Assembly: GCA_965227935.1 (NCBI GenBank)
Contig: CBDDGS010000043.1
Location: 1,240,001 to 1,304,000 of the forward strand
DNA: 64,000 nt
Origin: JAWPMT01 sp965227935
GTDB taxonomy: Bacteria > Bacteroidota > Bacteroidia > Cytophagales > Cyclobacteriaceae
Direction: 5' to 3'
The notes below the pieces were generated by a model that ran no database searches, had not been told where the DNA came from, and was given only the letters and a program-made list of their open reading frames with translations. The position numbers and the translations under genes are program-made. Of the stretch, positions 28,967 to 35,618 are shown piece after piece. Within the stretch, counting starts at the first letter, position 1. Each line of letters opens with the position of its first letter.

Positions 28967-29336
28967 GCCTTGACGGTGTCTTGAAATTTCATGGCAGCTC
29001 GGATTCCCAAAGCGATCAACTGATCAATGGCAGTCGCAGAGGGCGCCGAGAACTCGCCCAACCACTTCTAAGTCGAAGTCGGGATTTGAAAGTGGGATCT
29101 AAGGGAGTCAGGTACTCCTTTTTCGTACTGTTTTGTCATATATGCTACTACTGGTTGCCGGTTTACTATTACCAAGTAGCTTTCGTCACTCGTGGATGGG
29201 CTTAGCGAAACGCACATCTACATGCGTATTTATTCAAAGGATAAAAATACCTCTTTCAGCCTCCTGAATTGATTAACAAAGGCTAAGTTCCGTTAAACGC
29301 AATGTTTTTGTCGATGAATGGGTGATTTACAGAGAT
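28967..29336. other. Intergenic region, no supported feature
   Basis: About 370 bases. Short open frames here lack family features, and no TAnnTTTG promoter box or strong hairpin was found. Confidence 0.4.
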
Positions 29337-29711
29337 TTACGCGCATTTTGCCACTAACGGAATCTCCGTCAGCTCCCGCAGATCGTTGATCGTTTCGATC
29401 GTCTTTTCGTCATCCTGGTCATGTACCCACTGCACGGATATTTCCATGCCCAGGTCTCTGAGATTCATGAGCTCCCGAAGCAGCGAATACAGCGCTCTTG
29501 CTGTAGCCGTGTTGAAATAATCCAGTTCAAATTCTGCGCTGATCTTTTTGATCTCGGCACGGGCAAAGGCCCTGACAGCATCGTACAATGGCAAATAACA
29601 ACTGAAAACGTCTTCAGGACTCGAAGTGCCTTTCAATGCCAGATAGCCTGCAGAATAGTCAACATGGATGTATGGGGTGGTCTTTGTGGCTTGCACAACA
29701 TAATTATCCAT
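29337..29711 (-). CDS. SiaC-family regulatory phosphoprotein (DUF1987)
   Basis: 124 residues, full length for DUF1987. The N-terminal TTPYIHVDYSAGYLALKGTSSPED and the central DYFNTATARALYSLLREL are the family's conserved blocks. SiaC proteins are small antagonists in partner-switching modules: a kinase (SiaB) phosphorylates a Thr in the NT(S/A) motif, here Thr68, and a PP2C phosphatase (SiaA) removes it, which in Pseudomonas tunes diguanylate cyclase activity and biofilm formation. Neither SiaA nor SiaB is adjacent; the gene stands downstream of dnaX on the same strand, 111 bases away. Whether it controls cyclic-di-GMP here is inference from the family. Confidence 0.85.
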   Translation of the reverse strand: MDNYVVQATKTTPYIHVDYSAGYLALKGTSSPEDVFSCYLPLYDAVRAFARAEIKKISAEFELDYFNTATARALYSLLRELMNLRDLGMEISVQWVHDQDDEKTIETINDLRELTEIPLVAKCA

Positions 29712-29822
29712 AGGTTGCTCGGCGGTTACATGAAGTAATTGATGGATAATTTTAACTATTTCAACTTATTATATAAATAATTGAAGATTGAAAAGGTCCC
29801 GAAATGGATGAACGGGAATAAA

Positions 29823-30443
29823 TCAATAGTCAAAATCCAAACCGAGCCTGTCTTTCAGGTCTTTCAGCGCAGGATTCTGCTTCACCATATATTCATACTT
29901 ATCCTTGCTGGTATACAATTTTTTGGATTGGTCCGGCGTATTTACCTCTTTTTCCAGTTTGATGTTATCATTTCTCAGGGTCTTCCTCAGGTAGCCTGTG
30001 AGCTCCACTTCGAATCGCTCCAAAATGCCCATCTCAAGCGAACTGGCAAGTTCCACAACCACAACTTGATCATCGCCGAGCCTCACAGGACGGTTGATGA
30101 CCAAACTCTCGGTCTCCCCAAGCTCCTGGGACATTTTCATGCTTCTGAATTGACTCATCGCCTCCTGGAGGTTGTCCTCGGTGAAAGCCTCTGACCGTGA
30201 AGGAAGGACCTCGCCCGCCGGAGCTGAGTCCTCTTTGGGCTTTTTCCTGTTGAAAATGCTGGGGGTCTCCTTGACACCAGGCGTACCCTCAGCGGCTTGG
30301 ACCTTTTTCCTTATGGGGGTAGATGCCGGTGGAGACGGCGTGGGAGCGGGCGGAGGGGCGCTTTCCGCCTTTTGAGGGGTTTCTTTTTCTTGAGGTGGTT
30401 GCTCTTGACGGGGTTGTTCGGCAGGCTCCTCGCCTACGCTACT
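29823..30443 (-). CDS. dnaX: dnaX tau-specific C-terminal region, read after a -1 frameshift
   Basis: This frame is open without a stop from the A10 run to 29823. It continues DnaX after a -1 slip at 30443, giving 206 more residues and a tau of about 571 residues. It starts with a Pro/Glu/Gln-rich linker (SVGEEPAEQPRQEQPPQEK...), as expected between domain III and the tau-specific part. It ends in a helical domain (SQFRSMKMSQELGE ... KLYTSKDKYEYMVKQNPAL), which is typical of the Bacteroidota DnaX C-terminus. In tau this region binds the polymerase and the helicase. It has no start codon of its own near the junction, so it depends on recoding or on transcript slippage. A sequencing error in the A-run is the main alternative. 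Confidence 0.85.
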   Translation of the reverse strand, partial: SSVGEEPAEQPRQEQPPQEKETPQKAESAPPPAPTPSPPASTPIRKKVQAAEGTPGVKETPSIFNRKKPKEDSAPAGEVLPSRSEAFTEDNLQEAMSQFRSMKMSQELGETESLVINRPVRLGDDQVVVVELASSLEMGILERFEVELTGYLRKTLRNDNIKLEKEVNTPDQSKKLYTSKDKYEYMVKQNPALKDLKDRLGLDFDY

Positions 30444-30463
30444 TTTTTTTTTACGTCTGCCGA
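30418..30463 (-). promoter_or_regulatory. dnaX: Putative programmed frameshift / slippage site of dnaX
   Basis: On the minus strand a run of ten A (30452-30443) ends one base before GTAGCGTAG, whose TAG closes the zero frame. A 7-bp perfect pairing (TCGGCAG at 30463-30457 with CTGCCGA at 30424-30418) encloses the run. A small AGGC-GAGGA-GCCT hairpin (30435-30423) begins 7 bases after it, the usual spacing for -1 stimulators. The run is also long enough for RNA polymerase slippage, as known for Thermus dnaX. Confidence 0.7.
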
Positions 30464-31537
30464 GGTTAGCTGGATCGCACGGTTTAGATTGGCCAGCTTC
30501 ATCAAAACTACCTCTACGTGTAAGCGCTGGTTCTTGCTTGCTTTATAGTTGAGGTCCGCTTGACTCAAAATATTTAGCCCTGAGAGCAGAAAAGAAGGAG
30601 AAACTGACGCCGCCTGCTCCAGATATCTTTGCTTGATTCCTTCAGGTACTTCCAGCAGCGACACGGTCTCCGCATCCTTGCACATCATAAGGTCCCTCAA
30701 ATGACTCTGAAGCCCTACGAGAAAATTATGGCCGTCAAAGCCATTGCGCAGGATCTCATCAAAGAGCATCAACACCCCCGACATATTTTCCTGCTGACAC
30801 TGATCCACCAGCTTGAAGTAGTAGTCGTAGTCGAGGATGTGCAGGTTCTTGATCGCCTGCTGATAAGTCACCTTCGAATCTGCCGAGAAGGTCACGATCA
30901 AGTCAAACAACGAGAGTGCATCTCTCAGTGCACCGTCTGCCTTTTGTGCGATCAGGTGCAGCGCCTCCTCTTCGGCCTCGACCCCCTCACTCTCTGCGAT
31001 TTTCTTCAATTGAAAGATGATATCGCCGATCTCGATCCGGTTAAAGTCGTAGATCTGGCATCTCGAGAGGATCGTCGGGATCACCTTGTGCTTCTCAGTC
31101 GTGGCCAGGATGAAGATCGCGTAAGAAGGAGGCTCCTCCAACGTCTTCAAAAAGGCATTGAACGCCTGATTGGACAGCATGTGCACCTCATCGATGATGT
31201 ACACCTTGTATTTGCCTTGCTGCGGCGGATAGCGCACCTGGTCGATCAGGTTGCGAATGTCCTCCACACTGTTGTTGGAGGCCGCATCCAGTTCGTAGAT
31301 ATTCAGGCTATTCGATCCGCCATCGGGACCCTGCGAGTCAAACCCATTGACCATCCGAGCCATGATCCTTGCACAAGTTGTCTTCCCTACGCCCCTGGGA
31401 CCGCAAAAGAGCAGCGCCTGGGCTAGTTGATTGCTATCGATGGCATTTTGCAGTGTGGTAGTAATGTGCGACTGCCCTACGACCTCGTCAAACCCTAGCG
31501 GACGATATTTCCGCGCCGATACTACAAAACTTTCCAC
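30434..31537 (-). CDS. dnaX: DNA polymerase III gamma subunit (zero-frame dnaX product)
   Basis: 367 residues ending DVKKKVA directly after an A10 run. This is the AAA+ clamp-loader motor: Walker A GPRGVGKTT (46-54), Walker B IIDEVHML, sensor 1 ATTEKHKVIP, and the domain III collar to about 362. The zinc-binding insertion usual in DnaX between Walker A and B is lost: its cysteines are absent in MARMVNGFDSQGPDGG. The zero-frame product has just domains I-III, the same extent as gamma in E. coli. The start is GTG at 31537, since an in-frame stop lies 4 codons upstream. The -1 frame continues into tau (29823-30443). Confidence 0.93.
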   Translation of the reverse strand: MESFVVSARKYRPLGFDEVVGQSHITTTLQNAIDSNQLAQALLFCGPRGVGKTTCARIMARMVNGFDSQGPDGGSNSLNIYELDAASNNSVEDIRNLIDQVRYPPQQGKYKVYIIDEVHMLSNQAFNAFLKTLEEPPSYAIFILATTEKHKVIPTILSRCQIYDFNRIEIGDIIFQLKKIAESEGVEAEEEALHLIAQKADGALRDALSLFDLIVTFSADSKVTYQQAIKNLHILDYDYYFKLVDQCQQENMSGVLMLFDEILRNGFDGHNFLVGLQSHLRDLMMCKDAETVSLLEVPEGIKQRYLEQAASVSPSFLLSGLNILSQADLNYKASKNQRLHVEVVLMKLANLNRAIQLTSADVKKKVA

Positions 31538-31957
31538 GTTGTGAAATTAAAAACTAAAACCCATCTATGCCGTACGTGTGGAAAATTAGTTGGCTGTTTG
31601 AGGAACCCAGAAGTTATCAGGGGGCCTCGTGAAGTACGAGACACAGCATTCCCCTATAAGTCACAAGGGCGTAAGAAGTCTCTACTTCACGACCGGGCTG
31701 TTCGCTGTATCCTCACCCGCGCCAGCCACCGCTCGAGGCTGTTTAAAAAGCTAGAAATGACTGTCAGGCTGAGGCTCTCGAAGCCCTCTGTTTATTGAAA
31801 TTAGGTGCTTTTTACACAGCCCTGGCCCGGTGGGATGCCGCTGCCATCCCTGGCCCAAACAGGACTCCTACCAGGGTTTGTGGCACCAAAACCGGCATCA
31901 TGCGTCTTCATATCTCATCCGGTGATACTAGTAATCCCTTGCACCACGGATTCCCCC
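31538..31957. repeat. Intergenic region with a 15-bp inverted repeat
   Basis: No gene is supported in these 420 bases. TCGTGAAGTACGAGAC (31627-31642) pairs with GTCTCTACTTCACGA (31678-31692), with one unpaired base, around a 35-base loop. Further on, a segment near 31757-31790 (GACTGTCAGGCTGAGGCTCTCGAAG) resembles repeat sequences common between genes in Bacteroidota; only one copy is in this window. Confidence 0.4.
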
Positions 31958-32857
31958 TCAGGTTTTCTTCTTCAGTTCGAAAACATCCCGGCGAGCGTAA
32001 TGGCCTGCGGCGTCAAAGTCGATCTTGCTCCGCACCACCTCATCGAGATCCAGTTCTGCAAAGAGCATTCCCTCCTGATCCCAAAGTGGCCCGGCGATCA
32101 CTTCCCCCAAAGGACCCAAGATTACGCTTCCTCCTCGGCTGAGGACATCAGGCAATTGCTCCGGTTGCTCACCAGCCAGGTCTGCGGGATATTGGTCGCG
32201 AGTGACATACTGATTGCAGCCGAGCACAAAGCACCTGCCCTCGCAGGCGATGTGTTGCATCGTGGCTTGCCAGCTCTCCCGTTGATCAGCAGTCGGTGCC
32301 ACATAGATCTCAATACCTTGCTCGTACAGCCATGCCCGGGCGAGGGGCATATAGTTTTCCCAGCAAATAAGGCCTCCAAGGCGGCCAATATTCGTTGGAT
32401 AAACCTCCAGGTCAGAGCCATCACCCTCACCCCATATGATCCTCTCTGACGCTGTGGGCTTCAGCTTACGATGCTTGCCCAGCAACTCCCCACTGGGAGC
32501 GAAATACAACGTCGTGCAGTACAACGTACCTGTTGTCGAGCGCTCGACGACCCCGATCACGAGATGCGTATCGTGCTCCTTCGCCAACTCACCCAACTGA
32601 TCAACTTCGCTGCCGGGTACGTTCACAGAATTCTGGGCATACCTCAGCCAAAGATCTCGTCCCTCTTCGCTACGACTACCGACGACCGTGCCGAAAGACA
32701 GACCACGTGGGTAACCTGGCAGGAAGGCCTCAGGAAAAACAATGAGGTCAGGCGAAAACTCCCTGGCAGCCTCCATCTGCCGAGCGACCACTTCCATTGA
32801 CTTTTCAAGATGGAAAAACACTGGGGACGTTTGGACGAGGACGACTTTGGTTTTCAT
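31958..32857 (-). CDS. Nitrilase family carbon-nitrogen hydrolase
   Basis: 299 residues from the ATG at 32857; an upstream in-frame ATG (32953) lies in repeat-rich DNA and adds 32 residues not seen in the family. The catalytic triad is complete: Glu43 in VFPEAFLPGYPRG, Lys131 in KHRKLKPT, and Cys165 in GGLICWENYMPLAR. The FPEAFLPGYPRG and CWENYMPLAR blocks mark the true nitrilase branch (nitrile to carboxylic acid plus ammonia) rather than amidases. The substrate is not known; aromatic and aliphatic nitriles are both possible. It stands alone on the minus strand. Confidence 0.88.
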   Translation of the reverse strand: MKTKVVLVQTSPVFFHLEKSMEVVARQMEAAREFSPDLIVFPEAFLPGYPRGLSFGTVVGSRSEEGRDLWLRYAQNSVNVPGSEVDQLGELAKEHDTHLVIGVVERSTTGTLYCTTLYFAPSGELLGKHRKLKPTASERIIWGEGDGSDLEVYPTNIGRLGGLICWENYMPLARAWLYEQGIEIYVAPTADQRESWQATMQHIACEGRCFVLGCNQYVTRDQYPADLAGEQPEQLPDVLSRGGSVILGPLGEVIAGPLWDQEGMLFAELDLDEVVRSKIDFDAAGHYARRDVFELKKKT

Positions 32858-32933
32858 ATCGAATGAGTTGGGTAATGGTAAGATAGACAGAGACCGATAG
32901 TTCTGGAGTTCGAACTTTGAGTTCATGAGCTCT

Positions 32934-32980
32934 GAGTTCAAGCTTGAACTCAAAATTCCAAACGCCTCAACTCAAAATTC
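32934..32980. repeat. Palindrome and dispersed intergenic repeat copy
   Basis: GAGTTCAAGCTTGAACTC (32934-32951) is a perfect 18-bp palindrome. The overlapping 32946-32980, on the minus strand, matches the repeat at 5877-5907 (shared GAATTTTGAGTT and TTTGGAATTT blocks with a variable spacer). Confidence 0.6.
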
Positions 32981-32985
32981 ATTTA

Positions 32986-33888
32986 TCACTCCCTCATGCC
33001 TTGGATGACCTGCGCATCTACCCAATAGATGTCCATATTACTGGTGTAGAAGAAGTACTTGCCGTCTTTGGTGACAAAGGGACAGAGCTCATGGCCCTCA
33101 GTATTGATCGGGTGACCCATATTTTTGGAGGCCGACCAGGTACCATCGGGTTTTTTGAAGCTGATGTACAGGTCACCCCGACCATACCCCTCAGAACGAC
33201 CTGCAGCAAAGATGATGTAGGACTCTTCAGGGTCGATGAATACGTCGGCTTCGTACCCATCTGTATTGATGGAATCGCCAAGAACAACAGCCTCCTGAAA
33301 CTCGCCGTCGATGAATGTCGAGTATTTGATGTCGTAGTCAAAGCCACGATCTGCAGGAGCGTCCTTGTTCGAGGAGAAGTACATGGTGCCCTCGTTGGTG
33401 AATGAGATGTAGTATTCGTTGGCAGAGGAGTTAATATTCGGACCAGGATTGATCGGCTCGGACCAGCCGTCGCCCTGGCGTTCGACATACCAGATATCGT
33501 AGTCACTCAACTCGCCAATCCCATCTTTGGCTCGTTTGCTGATAAAATACAGTCGCTGTTCGTCTGGCGACAAGAAAGGATCATTGTAGCCGTAGCGATC
33601 ATGTGAAAGGATCACCTCCGGTTGGGTCCAGCTGTCTCCCACAAGTAGGGAGTATCGGATTTCCTCTTTGCCATCGGCATTGACGGCATAGTAAAGCTCC
33701 GTACCATCGGCATTGAACACCGAGCCAAATTCATACTCGGTTTCTTTGGATATCAGCCCCGGAGCAAACTTCTCTGGAGTTGTGCCCGGAGGGGTTTGAC
33801 CAAGGTATTTTAGTTTGTCGTCGATAGAATTATTGCAGCCGGAGAGGAATGCGATACACGGGACTAGTAGGTAGATGTAGCTTTTCAT
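32986..33888 (-). CDS. PD40 / TolB-like beta-propeller lipoprotein
   Basis: 300 residues. The signal peptide MKSYIYLLVPCIAFLSGC has the lipobox LSGC with Cys18. The rest shows repeated WD40-like PD40 blades, for example FGSVFNADGTELYYAV, DPFLSPDEQRLYFIS, YYISFTNEGTMYFSS and FVTKDGKYFFYTS, giving about five blades. Such propellers bind proteins or peptidoglycan-linked partners; similar ones sit in T9SS and TolB-like proteins, but no OmpA domain is attached here. No enzyme motif is seen. It is probably a periplasmic or surface lipoprotein. A T9SS cluster lies 0.8 kb away on the same strand, but ssrA lies between. Confidence 0.82.
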   Translation of the reverse strand: MKSYIYLLVPCIAFLSGCNNSIDDKLKYLGQTPPGTTPEKFAPGLISKETEYEFGSVFNADGTELYYAVNADGKEEIRYSLLVGDSWTQPEVILSHDRYGYNDPFLSPDEQRLYFISKRAKDGIGELSDYDIWYVERQGDGWSEPINPGPNINSSANEYYISFTNEGTMYFSSNKDAPADRGFDYDIKYSTFIDGEFQEAVVLGDSINTDGYEADVFIDPEESYIIFAAGRSEGYGRGDLYISFKKPDGTWSASKNMGHPINTEGHELCPFVTKDGKYFFYTSNMDIYWVDAQVIQGMRE

Positions 33889-33977
33889 GCCTTGTGTCTC
33901 TTGAGTTTTTTACCTGGGATGGCAATGTAGTGGAAGTCTTAGTAAATCGAACCTTTAATCTAAGGGTGCTGTAACTA

Positions 33978-34009
33978 TTGGTGAGAGAGTGACGTAAACA
34001 GTACTTTTG
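33978..34009 (+). promoter_or_regulatory. Promoter of ssrA
   Basis: TTG (33978-33980), 21 bases, then TACTTTTG (34002-34009), a perfect TAnnTTTG box. Transcription would begin about 15 bases before the mature tmRNA 5' end, consistent with RNase P processing. Confidence 0.65.
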
Positions 34010-34029
34010 TATTCTGAATCCACACTTTT

Positions 34030-34433
34030 GGGGCCGACTGGAATCGACAGGAAGTGCGGGTGATGTATTTGCATGTCGGGTGTTGAGTATGCATCCGTGA
34101 TCAATATGCTCGAACTATAATTGGCGAATCTAATTACGCCATGGCTGCCTAATTCGACTTTATAAGTTGAATAGACAGGCTTAAACGGTTGAATGTCTAG
34201 AGACATTCCCGGGCCACATCCCACCACGCCTCCGTCACTCGGGCAGGATTTTGGGGTGTCATTTGAGAGACTAGTCTTTGGGAGGCTACTAACCAAAGGC
34301 GAAACTTCAGTGGCTGGCTAGTAAGTGGGTCGTTTTGCCACCAGCTTGCTGGCGAGATCGAAAGGTAAGACTAAGCATGTAGAGGATGCATAATTCCCTT
34401 CTCTGGACGAGGGTTCGAATCCCTCCGGCTCCA
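34030..34433 (+). ncRNA. ssrA: Transfer-messenger RNA (tmRNA)
   Basis: The 5' end GGGGCCGACTGGAATCGACAGG and the 3' end GAGGGTTCGAATCCCTCCGGCTCCA (shown by position 34409-34433) are the two halves of the tRNA-like domain. GGGGCCG pairs with CGGCTCC, with one G-U pair, and the T-arm is complete. CCA is not encoded. The tag frame 34123-34152 reads GGC GAA TCT AAT TAC GCC ATG GCT GCC TAA, i.e. GESNYAMAA, a Bacteroidota-type tag ending in AMAA for proteolysis. It rescues stalled ribosomes with SmpB. Frames crossing it on the minus strand are shadows. Confidence 0.96.
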
Positions 34434-34436
34434 CTC

Positions 34437-34463
34437 AAAATCCCGCTATTGGCGGGATTTTTT
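34437..34463 (+). terminator. Rho-independent terminator of ssrA
   Basis: TCCCGC (34441-34446), loop TATTG, GCGGGA (34452-34457), then six T; it begins directly after the tmRNA. Confidence 0.9.
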
Positions 34464-34678
34464 CGTTCCGCCTCCGGGAGCCCCCCTGCATCCTGGCCCC
34501 TCGCTAAAACCTGCCACCGGCAGCTTTCTTCACGCTCGGTCCTCTCCGGCTCCACCTTCGCCCGGCGAAGGAGCACGGTGGAGAAACTCCACCTTCCGAT
34601 ACCCGATATTTTGTTTATATACTTCGCTGCGCAGACGGGACGAATTCTACTGGATGTATGTCCCTGGCGGTTTTTCTT

Positions 34679-35599
34679 TCAGAAGTATCTCGGGGTCACA
34701 ACCTTGGTCTTCTCGATCACGAAGCGGTAGTTGATCATAAACTCGTGCGAACCCGAATTTACCTGATTCAAATCACTGAGGCTATAATCGTAAGCGTAGC
34801 CAATTCGGAATTGTGGACTCGCCTGAAATTCGAACAAGATGTCCATCGAGTCCATGGATCGGTAGGACAAGCCTACCCAGACCTTGTCATCGAGTATCAG
34901 ATTCGCATTGATGTCAAATTCGATGGGTGCCCCAGCGACAGACTTCATCAAAAAGCTTGGTTTCAACTTCATCAGCGGCGACAAATAGAACAAGTAACCG
35001 GCAGTTAGGAATAGATGGCTCAGCTGTTCCGTGCGGATGTCGTAGGCGCCATTCACATCATTGATTGTTCCCGCCAACTCAGTATTGAACATGACTGGCA
35101 TCGAAAATCCTACAAAGAATTCATCACTGTAGTAGTATAGTCCCATCCCCACATTGGGTTTCGTACCGCGGATACTTGCCTGGAGATTGGGATCATCCAA
35201 CCCAAGGCTGCCATAGTCTACCTCCATGTTGCTAATGCCTACCTGCATACCCATGGACAGCGTGCTTTTCTCCATCTCAATCCGATAGGCGTAGGATCCG
35301 AAAAGCATGTTGTTGCTTGATACACCCAATTGGTCGTGAGAGACGACAAGCCCAACGGCCATGTTGCGGCCAGGGATTGGCGAGTGTGCAGAGAAGGTCT
35401 GTGTCCGCGGAGCTCCGTCAATTCCTACCCATTGAATCCGTGCAATGGCAGAAGCGCTAATAGACCCGTGACTGCCGGCGTAAGCTGGATTGAGCGCCAG
35501 GCCATTGAACATATATTGAGTGAACATCGCCTGCTGCTGGGCATGTCCGGAGAATGCCAACAGAAGTAAGAAGAAAGTGTACGCGATGGTTAATCTCAT
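34679..35599 (-). CDS. PorP/SprF family type IX secretion membrane protein
   Basis: 306 residues with a signal peptide (to about FSGHAQ, 20) and the family's conserved N-terminus QAMFTQYMFNGLALNPAYAGSHG, followed by a beta-barrel with repeated aromatic/aliphatic strands (VGLVVSHDQLGV, MGLYYYSDEFFVGFS, RIGYAYDYSLSDL) and a C-terminal strand ending in Phe. PorP/SprF proteins are outer-membrane partners that attach or help secrete T9SS type B substrates. The gene starts 19 bases after the stop of the giant adhesin, whose C-terminus is type B, so this is most likely its dedicated partner and co-transcribed. Confidence 0.92.
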   Translation of the reverse strand: MRLTIAYTFFLLLLAFSGHAQQQAMFTQYMFNGLALNPAYAGSHGSISASAIARIQWVGIDGAPRTQTFSAHSPIPGRNMAVGLVVSHDQLGVSSNNMLFGSYAYRIEMEKSTLSMGMQVGISNMEVDYGSLGLDDPNLQASIRGTKPNVGMGLYYYSDEFFVGFSMPVMFNTELAGTINDVNGAYDIRTEQLSHLFLTAGYLFYLSPLMKLKPSFLMKSVAGAPIEFDINANLILDDKVWVGLSYRSMDSMDILFEFQASPQFRIGYAYDYSLSDLNQVNSGSHEFMINYRFVIEKTKVVTPRYF

Positions 35600-35618
35600 G
35601 TCTATGCTGGTCTTTTTT

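Noticed and set aside
31541..32142. Plus-strand open frames of 85 and 115 codons upstream of and over the nitrilase gene
   Set aside because: One lies in hairpin and repeat DNA; the other is mostly the antisense of the nitrilase gene and has biased composition without a recognisable fold.
33955..34296. Minus-strand 113-codon open frame
   Set aside because: It lies across the tmRNA gene, whose ends, tag and terminator are clear.
34411..34433. Possible stand-alone tRNA suggested by the T-arm GGGTTCGAATCCC
   Set aside because: No anticodon arm precedes it; the matching 5' half is at 34030, so it is tmRNA.
34307..34730. Open frames on both strands at the tmRNA 3' end
   Set aside because: They are made of the tmRNA T-arm, its terminator and repeat-like downstream DNA, with no family features.
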